From: Hirsutella rhossiliensis
Lineage: Eukaryota; Ascomycota; Sordariomycetes; Hypocreales; Ophiocordycipitaceae
Assembly (NCBI RefSeq): GCF_020360975.1
Contig: NW_025408668.1
Span: 7,130,001 to 7,194,000 of the forward strand
Length of the DNA: 64,000 nt
Direction of reading: 5' to 3'
The translations under genes were made by a program, and so were the position numbers. This document shows positions 42,854 to 58,988 of this stretch, in pieces. Every line of letters begins with the position of its first letter. The stretch's first letter is position 1. A model generated the notes under the pieces. It made no database searches and was not told where the DNA came from. It worked only from the letters and a program-made list of their open reading frames with translations.

Positions 42854-44082
42854 ATGCTGCTGCAAGCTCCTCTTTTCTTCTCAGCCATCGCCACGGCGTT
42901 GCTTGTCCCGGAACCAACAGGCCCCTTTTCCGTCGCCATGAGGGTTCAGGCCCTTACTGACACGAGCAGGCATGACTCCCTGGATCCAACAGGCAAAGCC
43001 CAAACTCGACGGGTGCTCATCTCAATGTTTCTTCCGATTGAGCGGCAAGGTGATGCGTGCCCTATCAAAACCGTCCAGTACATGACGCCCTCCGTGGCGG
43101 CTGCCTATGGCAAGGAGGCCGTATTGGCTGGCCTTCCCAGCGACTTTTTCCGCTCCTTTGAGCTCCAGATTTGCGACCTTGCGAGAAACCCTGGCTACGG
43201 ACGGCAACAAAACGAGGGTCGCGCATATCCTTTGGTATTATATACTCCCGGACTCGGACACTCGCGGCTGATATACGGGGCCATGGCCAGGTCATTGGCC
43301 AGCCAGGGCTACGTTGTCGTGACTGTCGACCATCCCTATGATGCCAATTTAGTCGAGTTTCCGGACGGCAGGGTGGTGCTTGGAGCCAATATCTCGGACG
43401 ATGACCCGATTGCTGTCGGAAAAGTCGTTCAAGTGAGTTGAACCGGCCCGTCGTGCCCACCATTGGGGATCGTGCTCTCATCGAACTGACACGCTGCGCT
43501 GCCAAGATCCGCAATGACGACTTGTCGTTTGTGCTCGATCAGCTTCACGACAAGTCAGTGCTTGATAACCTTGTCGCCAATTTCCCTGGAACCATCGACC
43601 TCGGCAAGATCGTCGTCTTCGGCCACTCCCTTGGTGGCGCTGCCGCCGCCGCCCTAACACGGTCCGATCATAGGGTTCTTGGAGGAGTAGACCTGGACGG
43701 GATGCTGGTCGACCCCATCAAGTCCCTGGGATTGCGGAAGCCGTTCCTGCTTGCTGGACGAGTAAATCACAGCACCACGGACCATACGTGGAATGAGTTC
43801 TGGCCGCACCTTGACGGACGGCGCATGGAACTGGCCATTAAAGGCACGGCGCACGGCTCCTTCTCCGATAGACCTATCCTCCTGAGTACTCTGAAGCTCC
43901 CTGAGAAAGCCAGGCAGGAAGTCGAGAAGGAGTTGGGCACGATTAATGCGAAAAGACTGGACGAGGTGCTGAATGGCGTGCTGACAAGCTTTTTCGACCT
44001 TGCGCTCTACAGAGAAAAGAACCGACTTGGCACAATCAACCGCACTTTCCCCGAAGTTTTCATTCAAAGGAGTCATTTGTGA
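42854..44082 (+). CDS. Secreted alpha/beta hydrolase, PAF-acetylhydrolase isoform II family
   Basis: Exons 42854..43432 and 43507..44082 (74-nt intron, phase 0, Q|IRNDD) give 384 residues. The N-terminus (LLQAPLFFSAIATALLVPEP) is a signal peptide. The fold markers are PLVLYTPGLGHSRLIYGAMARSL (oxyanion region), VVVTVDHPYDA, the nucleophile elbow FGHSLGGAAAAAL (Ser234), VDLDGML (acid) and GTAHGSFSD (His). This matches platelet-activating-factor acetylhydrolase/plasma lipase-type enzymes, which cleave short acyl esters; in fungi the natural substrate is unknown. The acceptor CCAAG|ATCCGC was chosen over readthrough because it restores the SFVLDQL helix next to the strand before it. It lies in the accessory island with no obvious partner gene. 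Confidence 0.82.
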
Positions 44083-48093
<4,011 letters not shown>

Positions 48094-49204
48094 CCCAGTT
48101 TCACTCGGCAGTTGTCTAGGTAACTGCTTGATATTATGCGGGAGACAACGATGAGGAGAGAAACCAGGGTTTTCTTGTAGCCGCATCTTGAATAAACCTT
48201 GGTTTCGATATCATGTGCCTGCTTTGATTTCCCACGGCTTTCACATGAGTGCCATGGAATATCCTAAATTGCGTTGACGTCTTCTCTATCCGGTAAACCT
48301 GGAGCTTGTAATGCATCGCAATGCAGACCAGCGGCACTAGTTACAGGACCTTTTGCACTACATACATATAATTGAGGTTTCTAGACTCGGCGAGTACGCA
48401 ACGTAAGTTTCAGAAACTACGCAGCAAGCAGCAATCCGACTTGAAGGGGGATGCTCTGGGGGGCAAGTCCAATGGACAGAGCGGCGGATGCCGAGCGTGC
48501 TTGTCCACATTGCCGTTGAAAACATAATGTGATTAAACTAGAGACTTCTTTGCAGCTGTTGAGTAAACCGAAGCGCAGCATCGTGCGTCGAGCCTGAGGG
48601 TTGACGGACTCGTCTTCAGCTGTCCACGGCTTGGCAGTTAGGCTGACGGCGGAGGCGAAAGCCCAGTCGGTTTTCCTCATGCGTCGTACCCGATTCCTCA
48701 ATGGCGATCTTCTGTGCGACCGCAGTGTCCATGCTTAATGTGGCTTACAGACAGCGTGTGCATGTCTGCCCAAGGTCTCGAGGCATTTGATCCCCGAGCT
48801 ATTCGTGGCAGCCCCGAATACACGCAACGGCTAGCGTTTGGGTAGCTCGCTGCGCTCTCGTGCGGCATCTTTTCTCCCGCTTGGGAAGACATACCGAAAA
48901 GGAGTGCCGAAACAAGACTTGTCAGGGTTGATCGGAAGTGTGCCGCAATATATATTTTTGCGTGTTCCAATCGGTGTGATGGTGAGCTGTCAACTGCTCA
49001 GGCCTCGGTGACATCTAGTAATGAGAACTGACAGTTCACATTTGACAGTATTTACAACGTCGATACGTCCCGCGGCTCCTGCCGGCGTTTGAGCTAAAAT
49101 TATTTGAGACAGGGGGACTGAATGTGGCTTGTCTTTATAGATTCAATGCTCCATTGGCTATCCGTACTTCTTTCTGTGTCTAGTTGACACTGCTAGGGCA
49201 TGGG
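48094..49204. other. Convergent intergenic region
   Basis: 1.1 kb between the methyltransferase and the ATP-grasp gene. Minus frames of about 90 codons (48417-48970) have no ATG in good context and no domain. Nothing else is seen. Confidence 0.5.
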
Positions 49205-50569
49205 TCATTGCTCCTGAATGACATGAGCCTTAACCTTTTCAAGTATTTTCTCCATCTCCGACGAGTCGCTTCCCCCGACCGTCAGAAACCCGTGGCTGAG
49301 CCGCATCGACTCGCCGTGCGTCCAGCCAGTAATGATCAGGCTGCCATCTCGGATTTCATCGGCAAAGGCCTCTTCAAATGCGGCCCTCGGACATGTAAAG
49401 TACTCCAAAACCACGGCGGCTTTGCTTAGTCCTCGTTGCGCAAAGTGATTCGTGAGGGGTCCCAGGTGATAAGTCCCCATGACGCGGGCGTTGAGGTCAA
49501 CAATGAAGTGCTCGCCGGAGGCGTTGGTGATGACGTCTAGTCCAACGGGCCCGTAGTAGCCTTTCCGATGCAGACACCGGGCAACCTCTTCCGTGAGCCC
49601 GTCAAACTTTTGCTGCAGGGCCGCCTGGCCTTGATACGAGATGGAGCCTCCGACCCAATGGCCCCGTTTGTTAAACTGCTGTTCACAACAGGCGATGAAG
49701 ATTCCACGCCCCTTGCGCGTCACAAAGATCGACAGCCCAACCGCCGCTCCTGGAATGTAGTCCTGCAAGACGAGAGAGCATGGATACAGGTGAAGATTGG
49801 CGCTGTGGATTTCCGCGAGCATCTCCTGGAGCTGGACGCCGAGCAGCCCCTTCACATGTGCCCGGTCGTCCTCGGAGGACACGAAAAAGACTCCCTTTCC
49901 CGACACGGTCTGGGGAAGCTTGGCAACAAAGGATGCTGCGTACGTGTCGAGTGACGCAGTCATATGGGCAATCTCTGACTCGAGGCGGGTAGAGTTGTGG
50001 ATGCAATCTGGCTGAAGGAGAGGATCGATGACCGCTGAAGGCGGCGTTGGTAGTCCGGCAAGGGCTAACCAGCGCTTCGATAGAATCTCGTAGTGTATAA
50101 CCGGGTCTATGAGATGGGGCAGATGCGATACGCAATCGGAAGGCATTGCGATGGCGACGGGGCTCCCAGGCTTCAGGGGAACTTGGCTGGGGTCTGTGGT
50201 AAAGCTCACCGTGGGCCGTTGATCGTGCCGTAGCCGCGAGAAGGTGAGGCTAATGTCAACTTTGTTCATGAAGCCGATATCGGGCTCGATTTGGGTGACC
50301 TCCAAGTCGAGTACGACCATTGGCATCTTGCCAGCCATGAACCCATGTCGCTGGGGGAGGATCTTGAGTGCCAGCGCCAGCCAGGAGTTATCGACTGTCT
50401 CCGCCGTCCGCAGCCCATAGTGGTAGATGAACTTTTTCGGTGAGAATGCAGCACAGTCCTTGGCCTCTACAGGACAGAAGGCCAAGGTCGGGTAGGATTC
50501 GTCTTCGTTGTCGATGTCGTACAGGTCACGCAGCGTGTAATCAAGCTTAATCGGAGCGCTGGTGCACAT
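49205..50569 (-). CDS. ATP-grasp ligase
   Basis: A single exon, 454 residues from the first ATG (MCTSAPIKLDYTLRDLYDID); family members are usually longer at the N-terminus, so an upstream exon may be missing (a frame at 50868-50700 contains a promising TKTGAPLLLFTTLPGL-like segment, but I found no clean splice). The ATP-grasp fold shows SKRWLALAGLPTPPSAVID (lid), SFVAKLPQTVSGKGVFFV, SLVLQDYIPGAAVGLSIFV, KGYYGPVGLDVI and the metal-binding HFIVDLNARVMGTYHLGPL. These enzymes activate a carboxylate as an acyl phosphate and join it to an amine. In fungi, stand-alone members sit in small natural-product loci. With the convergent C-methyltransferase as neighbour, an amide made from a beta-methylated amino acid is a reasonable guess, but it is inference. 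Confidence 0.72.
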   Translation of the reverse strand: MCTSAPIKLDYTLRDLYDIDNEDESYPTLAFCPVEAKDCAAFSPKKFIYHYGLRTAETVDNSWLALALKILPQRHGFMAGKMPMVVLDLEVTQIEPDIGFMNKVDISLTFSRLRHDQRPTVSFTTDPSQVPLKPGSPVAIAMPSDCVSHLPHLIDPVIHYEILSKRWLALAGLPTPPSAVIDPLLQPDCIHNSTRLESEIAHMTASLDTYAASFVAKLPQTVSGKGVFFVSSEDDRAHVKGLLGVQLQEMLAEIHSANLHLYPCSLVLQDYIPGAAVGLSIFVTRKGRGIFIACCEQQFNKRGHWVGGSISYQGQAALQQKFDGLTEEVARCLHRKGYYGPVGLDVITNASGEHFIVDLNARVMGTYHLGPLTNHFAQRGLSKAAVVLEYFTCPRAAFEEAFADEIRDGSLIITGWTHGESMRLSHGFLTVGGSDSSEMEKILEKVKAHVIQEQ

Positions 50570-53500
50570 GTTGCCGACTTCACTTCGGTGAGGTGAAGCG
50601 TCAAAAGAGCGAATTGTTACATGGGTCAAACAATCTTTATCCAAGTCCCTAGCGAGGAGATCGCAGGGGTACGCACGACCGCAGTCAGGCCGGGCAAAGT
50701 GGTGAAGAGTAGCAAGGGGGCGCCAGTCTTCGAACGGTTGTTGGGTGAAAGGTGTACGACATCAAAAACCTGATCGAATCGGAGCATCATCCTGGTACAG
50801 ATTGCCCGAAAGCCTGCCCAGGGCACACAGGTAGCACGACGATGCCACATCTCCAACCCCTGCATCATACAGTTGCCTGAGCATGATGCATACGGGTAAA
50901 CATGTGGCTTTCTCGGAATCCTTTATGTCATGGCAGAAGTCGTTTGTCGTCGAAGCTTTACACATCTCCCTGGTAGGGTGTACACGGATGAACCGCGATG
51001 GTTTCAGGACAAACAGACGAAATATGGAGCGCCTCCCGACAGAGAGGCTTGACGTGAAGATGGATGATGGCTGGCTGAATACTAATCTTCAGCCAATGAG
51101 CCCACGGGATTTCCACAGGATGCGGCAACATCACACGTAATATTAATAGGGCAATAATTCGTTCATCCTTCGTGCATGTGTACTATGGCTGAATCCTACT
51201 TGCTGATCTCGAGTGATACACCACACGATCCAGGCCAACCAGACCACGACACGATCCATCTCAGCGCAGCGACGGGCCGTCCGCTTCTCTGAGCATCATC
51301 TCCGCTGTCGTCGTTTATCACGTATGACAATCACGCAATGAGACGGGCCGAGGACAACCGCATCGAGTCTCCCCACGCGCCCCGTTTCAGCCATAAAATG
51401 CTGTTCGACGCCTGCAGGGAGGTAGGTATACGGCAAACAACATAAATGCGGTACCTCATCCTGGGCTTTGACTCAGTGCTCTACGTCTGTGGTCCCCGTT
51501 CACACGCGGTCATGATGGAGACGGTGGGCTCAAAGGCGGCGGAATGTTGCCGAAGCCCATCCAGCCACAGGTTCACAAATGCTGTGCCTCGCGCACTACT
51601 TCGTACAAGCCGTCTTCTGGGTCATGACCAAGTGGAGAAAATAGCACAGAGGAATCATGAGGCGAGGCCTGAGCGCGCTGGGAAATATCGAGTGATGCAT
51701 GCGCCGTTGGCCAAATAGAGATTCGATCTTGGGCAATAGTAGTGCTCGAGATAAAACTCTGTGAGACTGGCTGGCCAGCGAGGATTATGAACAACCAGGT
51801 GAGGGTAAAGGACGAGCCATAAGGGACTCGACCTCAGGCGATCTCCTAGAACTCAAAGACAAAGGAAAGACTGTCTTCGCACATTTCTTCTCGCATATCT
51901 CGCATCCTGTCATGAACAATTAGAAGCTGACTTTGCATAGAACAGGCACATGCAGTCGAAAGACTTGTAATGGGTAAGTAGAGCAATTCTCACCGTAGAT
52001 GAGCAGGATGGGCCATGAAATTGCCATGGTGTTCAAAACTTGCAAAGCAAACAACAATACCCAAATCGAATCCCTTTGTTCGCGCCATGTCTCTGTCTGG
52101 TCCAAGCTCGAGAGATACGATGTCTAAGACGGACAAGACTGAACTTAGCCTGCAAAGCTTTTATTGTTACTTATCAAAAGAGTGCCGAGGCGGCGTCGCA
52201 CCTGGAATCTCTTCTTTTAGTTGTTGAGATAGCCTGATAAAAGTCTGTTTTCGTTCCTCCGTTATACCTGGCTTGAGGCGATTCAAGACTTTTAGCCTTC
52301 CTTGTATATCCAACTTTGGGCCCCTTCATTGCTGCTGCAATACTTTGTTTATGTTGAGGCATAGTCTTACCTACTCGATAGACTGGCATTTTGAGTATTC
52401 AGACTGCGACAGCTTTTCGCAAAGTCAGGGCGATCAGTAATAGCGGTCTCGACAAAGGCGAATCGGGCATTCATAAAGCCACAGAGTTTCGGAGCGTGAG
52501 CCAACAGGAGTACCCCAAGAATGGTTCCAAGGGCAGTAAGATGTTCTGGTCACGCGTAGAGGTAGGGCATGTATTCACCAGAGAATCAATGGCCGTTCGA
52601 CCACGTCCACCACGGAGGGGAAAGGCCCTTCTATATACAGGGCCAAAGCCGAAGATTGGTCCATAGTGTTCACTGCACGCCCCTCTTTTAATGTAGAGGT
52701 CACTGCTAATAGGTCGCAGAACTGGGTCTGCTGCATCGTACAAGCCGGTCTATTGGTGGCGCTCAACGTGCCCGATGCGAGCGGGCAGATGACGAGGACT
52801 GAGACTAACGGTGGTGGGTGAACATTGGCGAAAACTTGCCGTTATGCAAGTGGCGAATTGCAGACTGTGACCTGATTCTTCAATACGAGTGCCTGCACTG
52901 CATTCTTGTGCGTCCACATATGAGGAGCTGGCATGTGCCCTCTACAGGCCGGGGCCGTCTTACCACCCACCCACCACACGAACAGATCGAAATGCCTGAA
53001 GTGCTACATTTTAGAACAATGCCTATGAAGTGTGATCATTATATGTCAAGGGTTATCCTGATTAATATGGGAAACGAGACCTCTGTATCAAGCGTTTTGT
53101 TAAAGATGGGCTAGAACACGCCCTCGTGCTGTTGCATCACATAGCAAAGTAAACTTTAAGAGAGTGGTAGAATGACAACTGATCTTTTGCAACTAGTCTT
53201 TTTGAAAGTACCGGGTAATCTGCAGTATTGACCATTGCAGCGAGACTACTCACCCGAAAGATGCAGATGTGAATCAATACTTGCCACTTCTCAGCTTGCA
53301 AACTCAACTCGCGCTCCAGTCATGACTTTGCCAGCAATGCGACATGGGATTTAGCCGGCTTTGCGATAGAATTCAGAGCAATGTCATAAGAGAACCGCGT
53401 GAACCGTTTTCTGACTTACTAAGGAGTCTGTTTCACAATGCATCTCGGGAACCAGATTTCCATTCCCATATATACTGCCTTGTATTTGCCTTGTGCTATT

Positions 53501-54099
53501 GGTGTCATGGGTAAACATTATGCATGATGGATCTTCATCCTTATGCCCACGCTTTGGCTAGTCAGAGGCTGCTTTGTATGTACTGTACTAGACCACGACT
53601 CGCCGTCTATTGGACACTTCGTGCCGCGCACTGACTTGGTATTTCGTTCAGAAAAGGGGGGCAAGACCACAACAAGATTAAGAAATATCCAAGCACATGC
53701 CCAATGACGAGGAAACCCTCCCCAGAATGAAATTGGGAAATCGAAAGATCTGCAAGCGTGCTCCGTTCTTTCTGGACCTTTCCACCTCGTGGGCCGACAC
53801 CTCGTGGGCCGAATTCAATGCCGAACGAAAGACAGCATTTATCATGCACTGATAAAGAAATTGTTAAGCGATAATGGAGACGCCTCGCATTTCAACATTC
53901 CATGTGACTGGGTTCTGGCTTGAAAACACTCAACAGGCCCTCCCGTGCCGTGGGCGAAAGTGGGCCTATCCGGCTGTTAAGAGGGCGGGATAAGCTGTCC
54001 TGTTCACTTGGGTGTGAAGTGTGACGTGCCCTTGAGTCAGGAGGCATTCGGGAGGTCACGGCAGGCAGTATAATGGAGCCTCGCAGCAGCCTCCTAGAG
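50570..54099. other. 3.5-kb intergenic region
   Basis: The first 300 nt may hold an unannotated first exon of the ATP-grasp gene. The rest has only short frames without domains. A minus frame from an ATG at 52389 (about 70 codons, Lys/Ser-rich, MPQHKQSIAAAMKGPKVGYT) could be a tiny gene but has no support. Confidence 0.45.
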
Positions 54100-56177
54100 T
54101 CCTCACCCGAGCTGTGGTCCAGATCAGGATGGTGATGAGGATGGAGAGGAGGACGATAGTGGTGACGGGGGTAACGGTGGAAATGATGACAACAGTGATG
54201 GTGACAGCGGTGAGGCCTCTTCTTGCCAAGCACAGCTCCCTGAGAGGGGTCAGCCACGGCCTCAGCTTCAGACTCGCAGTAAGCCTCGGGCCCCTTCCCC
54301 TCATCACAACCTGTCTTGCCGTCGCGTCGAGCTACGACTTGAGCGGCCGCGACATCACTCCCCGTGACTATCAGCCAATAGACACGCCTTACGACAAGGA
54401 GCAGAACGAGGAAGGCATCGCCGTATTGGATGCTAGCGACTTGGACCATGCTCGATATGGCTTCGTCTGGTCTTCCGGCAGGTTTACCTCTTCCCCTTGA
54501 TCCTGGGGAAAAGACGGCTCATCATGACGTGACGTATAGCTTGGTTCGGTGACGAGAACCTAGAGAGCCACATGCTTCGACCCGTCCGGCAATATCTTCA
54601 CACTCGCTCCCGGATGCAGTCCGATGAAGAGACTGAGGAGTGCCGCCTGACAGACGAGCCGGACCGATACTCTCTCATCGAGCCACAATCACTCGTGGCA
54701 AGTCACACCCTCGGCGTTTCAGCTTCGAGAGCACAAAAGCTGGATGAATGCAACGCGCTCGAGATTGTCGCCTAGCGTCAAGAGGTGTGGCCCAAGGGCC
54801 GGTGGCTCGGAATCACAACAGCGCCTCAGCCTCTCCATCCGACTAGACTTTCGTACGTGGCCCGCCTGTCCCTGCGTGAAAAGAGGGCTCGGGCGATGAT
54901 GAGAAGCCTTCTCACGTCGAATTACCTGGAACCACCTCTATTCCTCCTAACCTACGTGGAGGCATTAGCAAACCGATTATCTAACTTATCAATTGTATTA
55001 TGTCTAAGTTCATAATGATGCGGAAATAAGAACCTGTTCTCTAGGTGGTGAGTTAGAACTACCGGCTTATGATGGTAATAGAAAAAGTGCTGGACCACCT
55101 TGTTGTGTTGGCTAGAAGATTATGGCAGGGATGATTCGGGGATAATAGTAGAACCACCTTGTTGTAGATTGTACGGTTGCGCATTCATTGTATTACCTTT
55201 TGTTGTATATAATTCTGGATTTCTCTCAAGATGTACGGGGAATTCTCGACCCACAAGAGGCGGTGGAAAGCTGCTGCTCGAGAACAAATATCGAGCTTCT
55301 CGAGCTAGCCTATGGAGGCCGGCCATACCTCGACTGGAGCATGTATCCGAACCTCCTTGTTGAAGATGCCGGCGCCGCCTTGAAACGTCGAGCGTTTGAT
55401 CAGGCCACCGCAGTGAACTCACACATGAACACCCCGGCGACGCCTCAGAAGCTGCCAGACCCGTTGGACGGGACAGGCCCGGCTCGATCCTGCCTTTGAG
55501 TCAGCAGATCGGGAGGACGAGCATGCCGACCACCATGTGTTTGCCGCGTGCTCTAACTCAGACCACGGTCTCGCTGAGGGAGCGCTGTATCTCTCCACGT
55601 CGTATGTCAGTAGCCTCGAGGGGCGATTGTGGCTTCCTCATCAGCTGAGCGTTGCGTCATCCAATGTCTTCCACCTCTGCCCCTCGCCCAGCTCCTAGTG
55701 GCGCACCAAGGAAGACACCACTACAGGACTCCTAGTTTCGAGTGCTTTTACATTGCCGATGCCGTGTGCACTCCCGGTAAAGTTGTCAGCGGCTTTCCCC
55801 ACTACACCATAAGTCTATGTCTGGACAGCTCTGGTCACAATGGGTGTTCCGGCCTCTCCGCAGCGTACTGTACGGTCCAAGAGTCCCACCAGGGTTGGCC
55901 ACAACAGCTTTTTGCAGGAAAGGACCTCGAGGTGGCCGACCTGGAGCGGTTCCTCATGTTGACTGCGCCTCATGTGCGCACCCAGGAGCTGACGAATGCT
56001 CTCAATGCGCCTCACGAGGATATGGCTCGGGCTTTTGATGAGTGTTACGGCCATCAAGACGGGATCAGCCTGACACCTCTCTGCGTCGACGAACCATGCG
56101 ATCTGCTGAACCAGTTTCCCTCGAATGTCTTTAAAGTTGAACGTGCAGCCAAGAAAGCTATCCGTGACGACGACTGA
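54100..56177 (+). pseudogene. Possible decayed coding region, family unknown
   Basis: Protein-like segments line up on the plus strand. They are an acidic Asp/Gly repeat part (54120-54215), SSYDLSGRDITPRDYQP to DLDHARYGFVWSSGRF (54330-54490), GDENLESHMLRP (about 54550), LVASHTLGVSASRAQKLDECNALEIV (54690-54770), LELAYGGRPYLDWSMYPNLL (55290-55350), a shifted DPAFESADREDEHADHHVF (55495-55550) and GKDLEVADLERFLML (55925-55965). Three of the long open stretches share one frame, with stops and shifts between. I read it as one damaged gene, but an unusual intact multi-exon gene is not excluded. No family is recognised. Confidence 0.35.
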
Positions 56178-58516
56178 AAGATGGGCACGTGAGGGCTGGA
56201 CCCCCCGGGGCTCACCAGTCGTGCAGTAGGCAACGGGGGGCTGCAGGAGCTGGGGTTTGAAACCAGCCTTGAAATCGAACCAAGGTCAAGGCGAGAAGAA
56301 TCTTGGTCCAGCGGGACGGGGTAAGAGAGTTTTGTAGACGTCTAAACTGGGTCCAACCATGATGCAGGTTGCTTTGTGGCCAGGGCCGACATGGGACGTT
56401 GGCAAGGGCCCGTTTGCGAGTCCACCTGCACGTTTCAAACGTGCTTCTGCAGAGCTGAAGCCGCATTGTGGAGGGGGCCACGTGTGGGGAATCTGGCAGT
56501 CGCGAAGCGGCGAAGAGACCACGAGAAGTAGCCAAGCTGCGTTTCCCCGGATCAGTCGTACGTGTTCAGGGGGCACCCACCATCTCAAGTTCTCCGAGGT
56601 GTTTCAAGGCTTCAAGCTTTATTATCCTTAAGAGAGTGCAGTTGAAAGACAGGCACGTGGGCTGCGTCGGGGTGGGCGGACCATTGTTGATGCGGTCCGC
56701 AATCTACCGACCAAGACCTTGATAGCAAATTAAGGCAGGAGGGCGTTGGTTGCTGTCTCCGAACGCTCTCCTCTGGTTGGCCGGCGTCTGCCTTGCTAAG
56801 CAACAGATTGCTCATTTCCCGCGCATATCCCCGACGAACCGACACTGTCAGTTACAGTACAGTACGTACGCAGAGTATCCGTAGCCATTGCGACATTGGC
56901 TTCCAGCGACCAGGAAAACATGGACTCTGCACGGGCCGAGGCGCCATGTGCGCAAACATGCAGCTGCACGCCTTATGCAAGCTCAGCAACGCAGGACTAC
57001 GATGAGTGATGGTCACAGGTGCCGCTCGTTCTTCGCACTAGGTGCAGATAGGTGCTAGTCGAGGTGAGCACAACCGCTCCCTGCCCGGCACGGAGTAGGG
57101 CATGTCCAACGGCGACGAAGCGTACAGTACTCTCTCTGGTCCCAACAGGCCACAGTTGATTGTTGTTCTCCCCGCTGTTGGCCGAGCTGGAAATATCAAC
57201 CAGGAAAAAGTAAAAAAGAAGAAGAAAAAACGGAGCACAAGGCCTACAGGTGCATATGGCGTGGGCTCAGCTCTGTGCCGTCCATCTCACCTTTCTGTGC
57301 ACCTCTGCATGTTGCGGGCGTGCACGCGCATTCGCTTCCTGCACCGTCATCGTCACCACCGGTGTCGACGATGCGCCTCATTTGCAATTGGGCACATTTG
57401 TTGAGAGAAAAAGGAACAAGGGCAATGGGAAAAGCAAGGTGGCGTCGGGCAAGCGAGAGACGGCTCCCGTGCCCCGGCCCCGGCCATGTCCGAGGGGGTC
57501 GCTCCGTCTGGTACATCGGGGTAATTACCTGTTCACAAACGGTGAAGGCGGGCGGGGCATCTCTGTTCTTCCCGCTGCCGGGCGGCCTACCCGCTGTCTT
57601 CCTGCTGCGCATGTACGGATACAGCATCTGAGATGCACCACCGCCTTAAGGCTACTGGATACCACCGATCCACAGTCCGCAGCGCGTCTTCATGCGTGGG
57701 ATGATTGTACATTGCATGTATACATGCGCGCCCCTAAGTGGAACGTGTAGATGCCCTGCGTTGCCTGCGTCCAAGAGGCTGCAGGGCCTTTCCGGTGAAA
57801 AATAAAAAATCTTCAAGACGCAGCAGGGCATCAAAACAGCCAGGCAGACGGGGGCTTAAATAGAGGCAGTCAGCAAAGTGCTTTGGCCTGGTTCGACTCT
57901 TCTTCACAGACCGAGTTGAGCGCTTGTGCCGCACGGGCACACTGCGGTGTTTCCCGCGTTGCCCGCCTCTTTTAGCACCTCAGCCCTCGAGTACTGTTAC
58001 TCAGCTAGCAAGGTGCCTTGACAGCGACCGTTGAGCTCGGGATGTGCGGCCTCTATCGGGGCTACTTAGCTGCCTTCTCCCGCATGTACTGTACGAACGA
58101 AAGCTTGTGTGACTGCCAGATCAAGCCAATTGCCGACCAAACATCCTATTACTTGCCACCGCAGCTCGGGGAGCACGGATGGAAAAGAGCAACTGAGCTG
58201 TGTTTGCAATAATTTTGACAGCCGTCAAGTCAAGGAAAGAACTACTCACTCGATCCTTGGCAAGTACGGTAGCCTCTGCCCCCTACCCCCTGTCCTGCCC
58301 AGCGCGCGTGGTGGGTGTTTGCCCGTCGCCTTGTTCGGTATCTCATTATCATATATGCCTGGCTTCCAGTTTCGAACCAAAATTTCTCCGGGCGGTCCGT
58401 CGTATGGCCTCCCCTTAATATCAGCGCTCGGGAACGAAGGGAGGCAGTGAAAACATCTGTCTGGCTGTGTGGACGCATCTTCCTTCCTTGCCTCCCACTC
58501 TCCCTCCATCTTTTCC

Positions 58517-58533
58517 TGTGTGTGTGTGTGTGC
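58517..58533. repeat. (TG)n microsatellite
   Basis: Uninterrupted TG run in noncoding DNA. Confidence 0.9.
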
Positions 58534-58602
58534 TTGCGCGTTTCCTTCCTCTCTTTTGCCCTGTTTTTCTGTCATGTTTCTCTCAATGCGACCGTAACTG
58601 CC

Positions 58603-58618
58603 TACTCCGTACGGAGTA
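58603..58618. repeat. Perfect 16-bp palindrome TACTCCGTACGGAGTA
   Basis: Fully self-complementary. Its half TACTCCGTA / TACGGAGTA recurs in other gene-poor parts of the window (for example near 13514, 14043, 42301 and 59074). Confidence 0.7.
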
Positions 58619-58927
58619 CTCCTCATTCGGTACCTGCCATTCGAGGAGAAGGAAAGACGGTGACGCACTCCTGTCCGTGCGCAGGTACACTGACGAGTGG
58701 GCGCATCTCAGTGGAGGAGGTACTTGGCACTTTACATGGATCAGGTACCTGACCGACACTTCGGCCGTACAGCACCAGTTAGTACGGTACATCAGATGCC
58801 CCGTAAAGTTAAATACAGCACCGCATGGACCCGGCTTCATCCAATGCTCTCACAGAAGGGCAACACGAGATTGCCATGTCGCTTCGGTGCCAATAGTTGC
58901 AACGGCAAGGCAAGGCAGCGCGCGCGT

Positions 58928-58988
58928 ACACACGGACACACACACTCATACACGCGCGCGCACACACACACACATGCATGCACATGTA
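58928..58988. repeat. CA/CG-rich microsatellite
   Basis: Imperfect (CA)n and (CG)n runs over about 60 nt in the DENN gene upstream region. Confidence 0.85.

Noticed and set aside
48417..48970. Two minus frames of about 90 codons between the methyltransferase and the ATP-grasp gene
   Set aside because: They start at non-ATG codons and show no domain or splice connection.
53892..54449. 185-codon minus frame, His-rich
   Set aside because: His runs are the complement of an acidic Asp/Gly/GTG repeat on the plus strand; no independent support.
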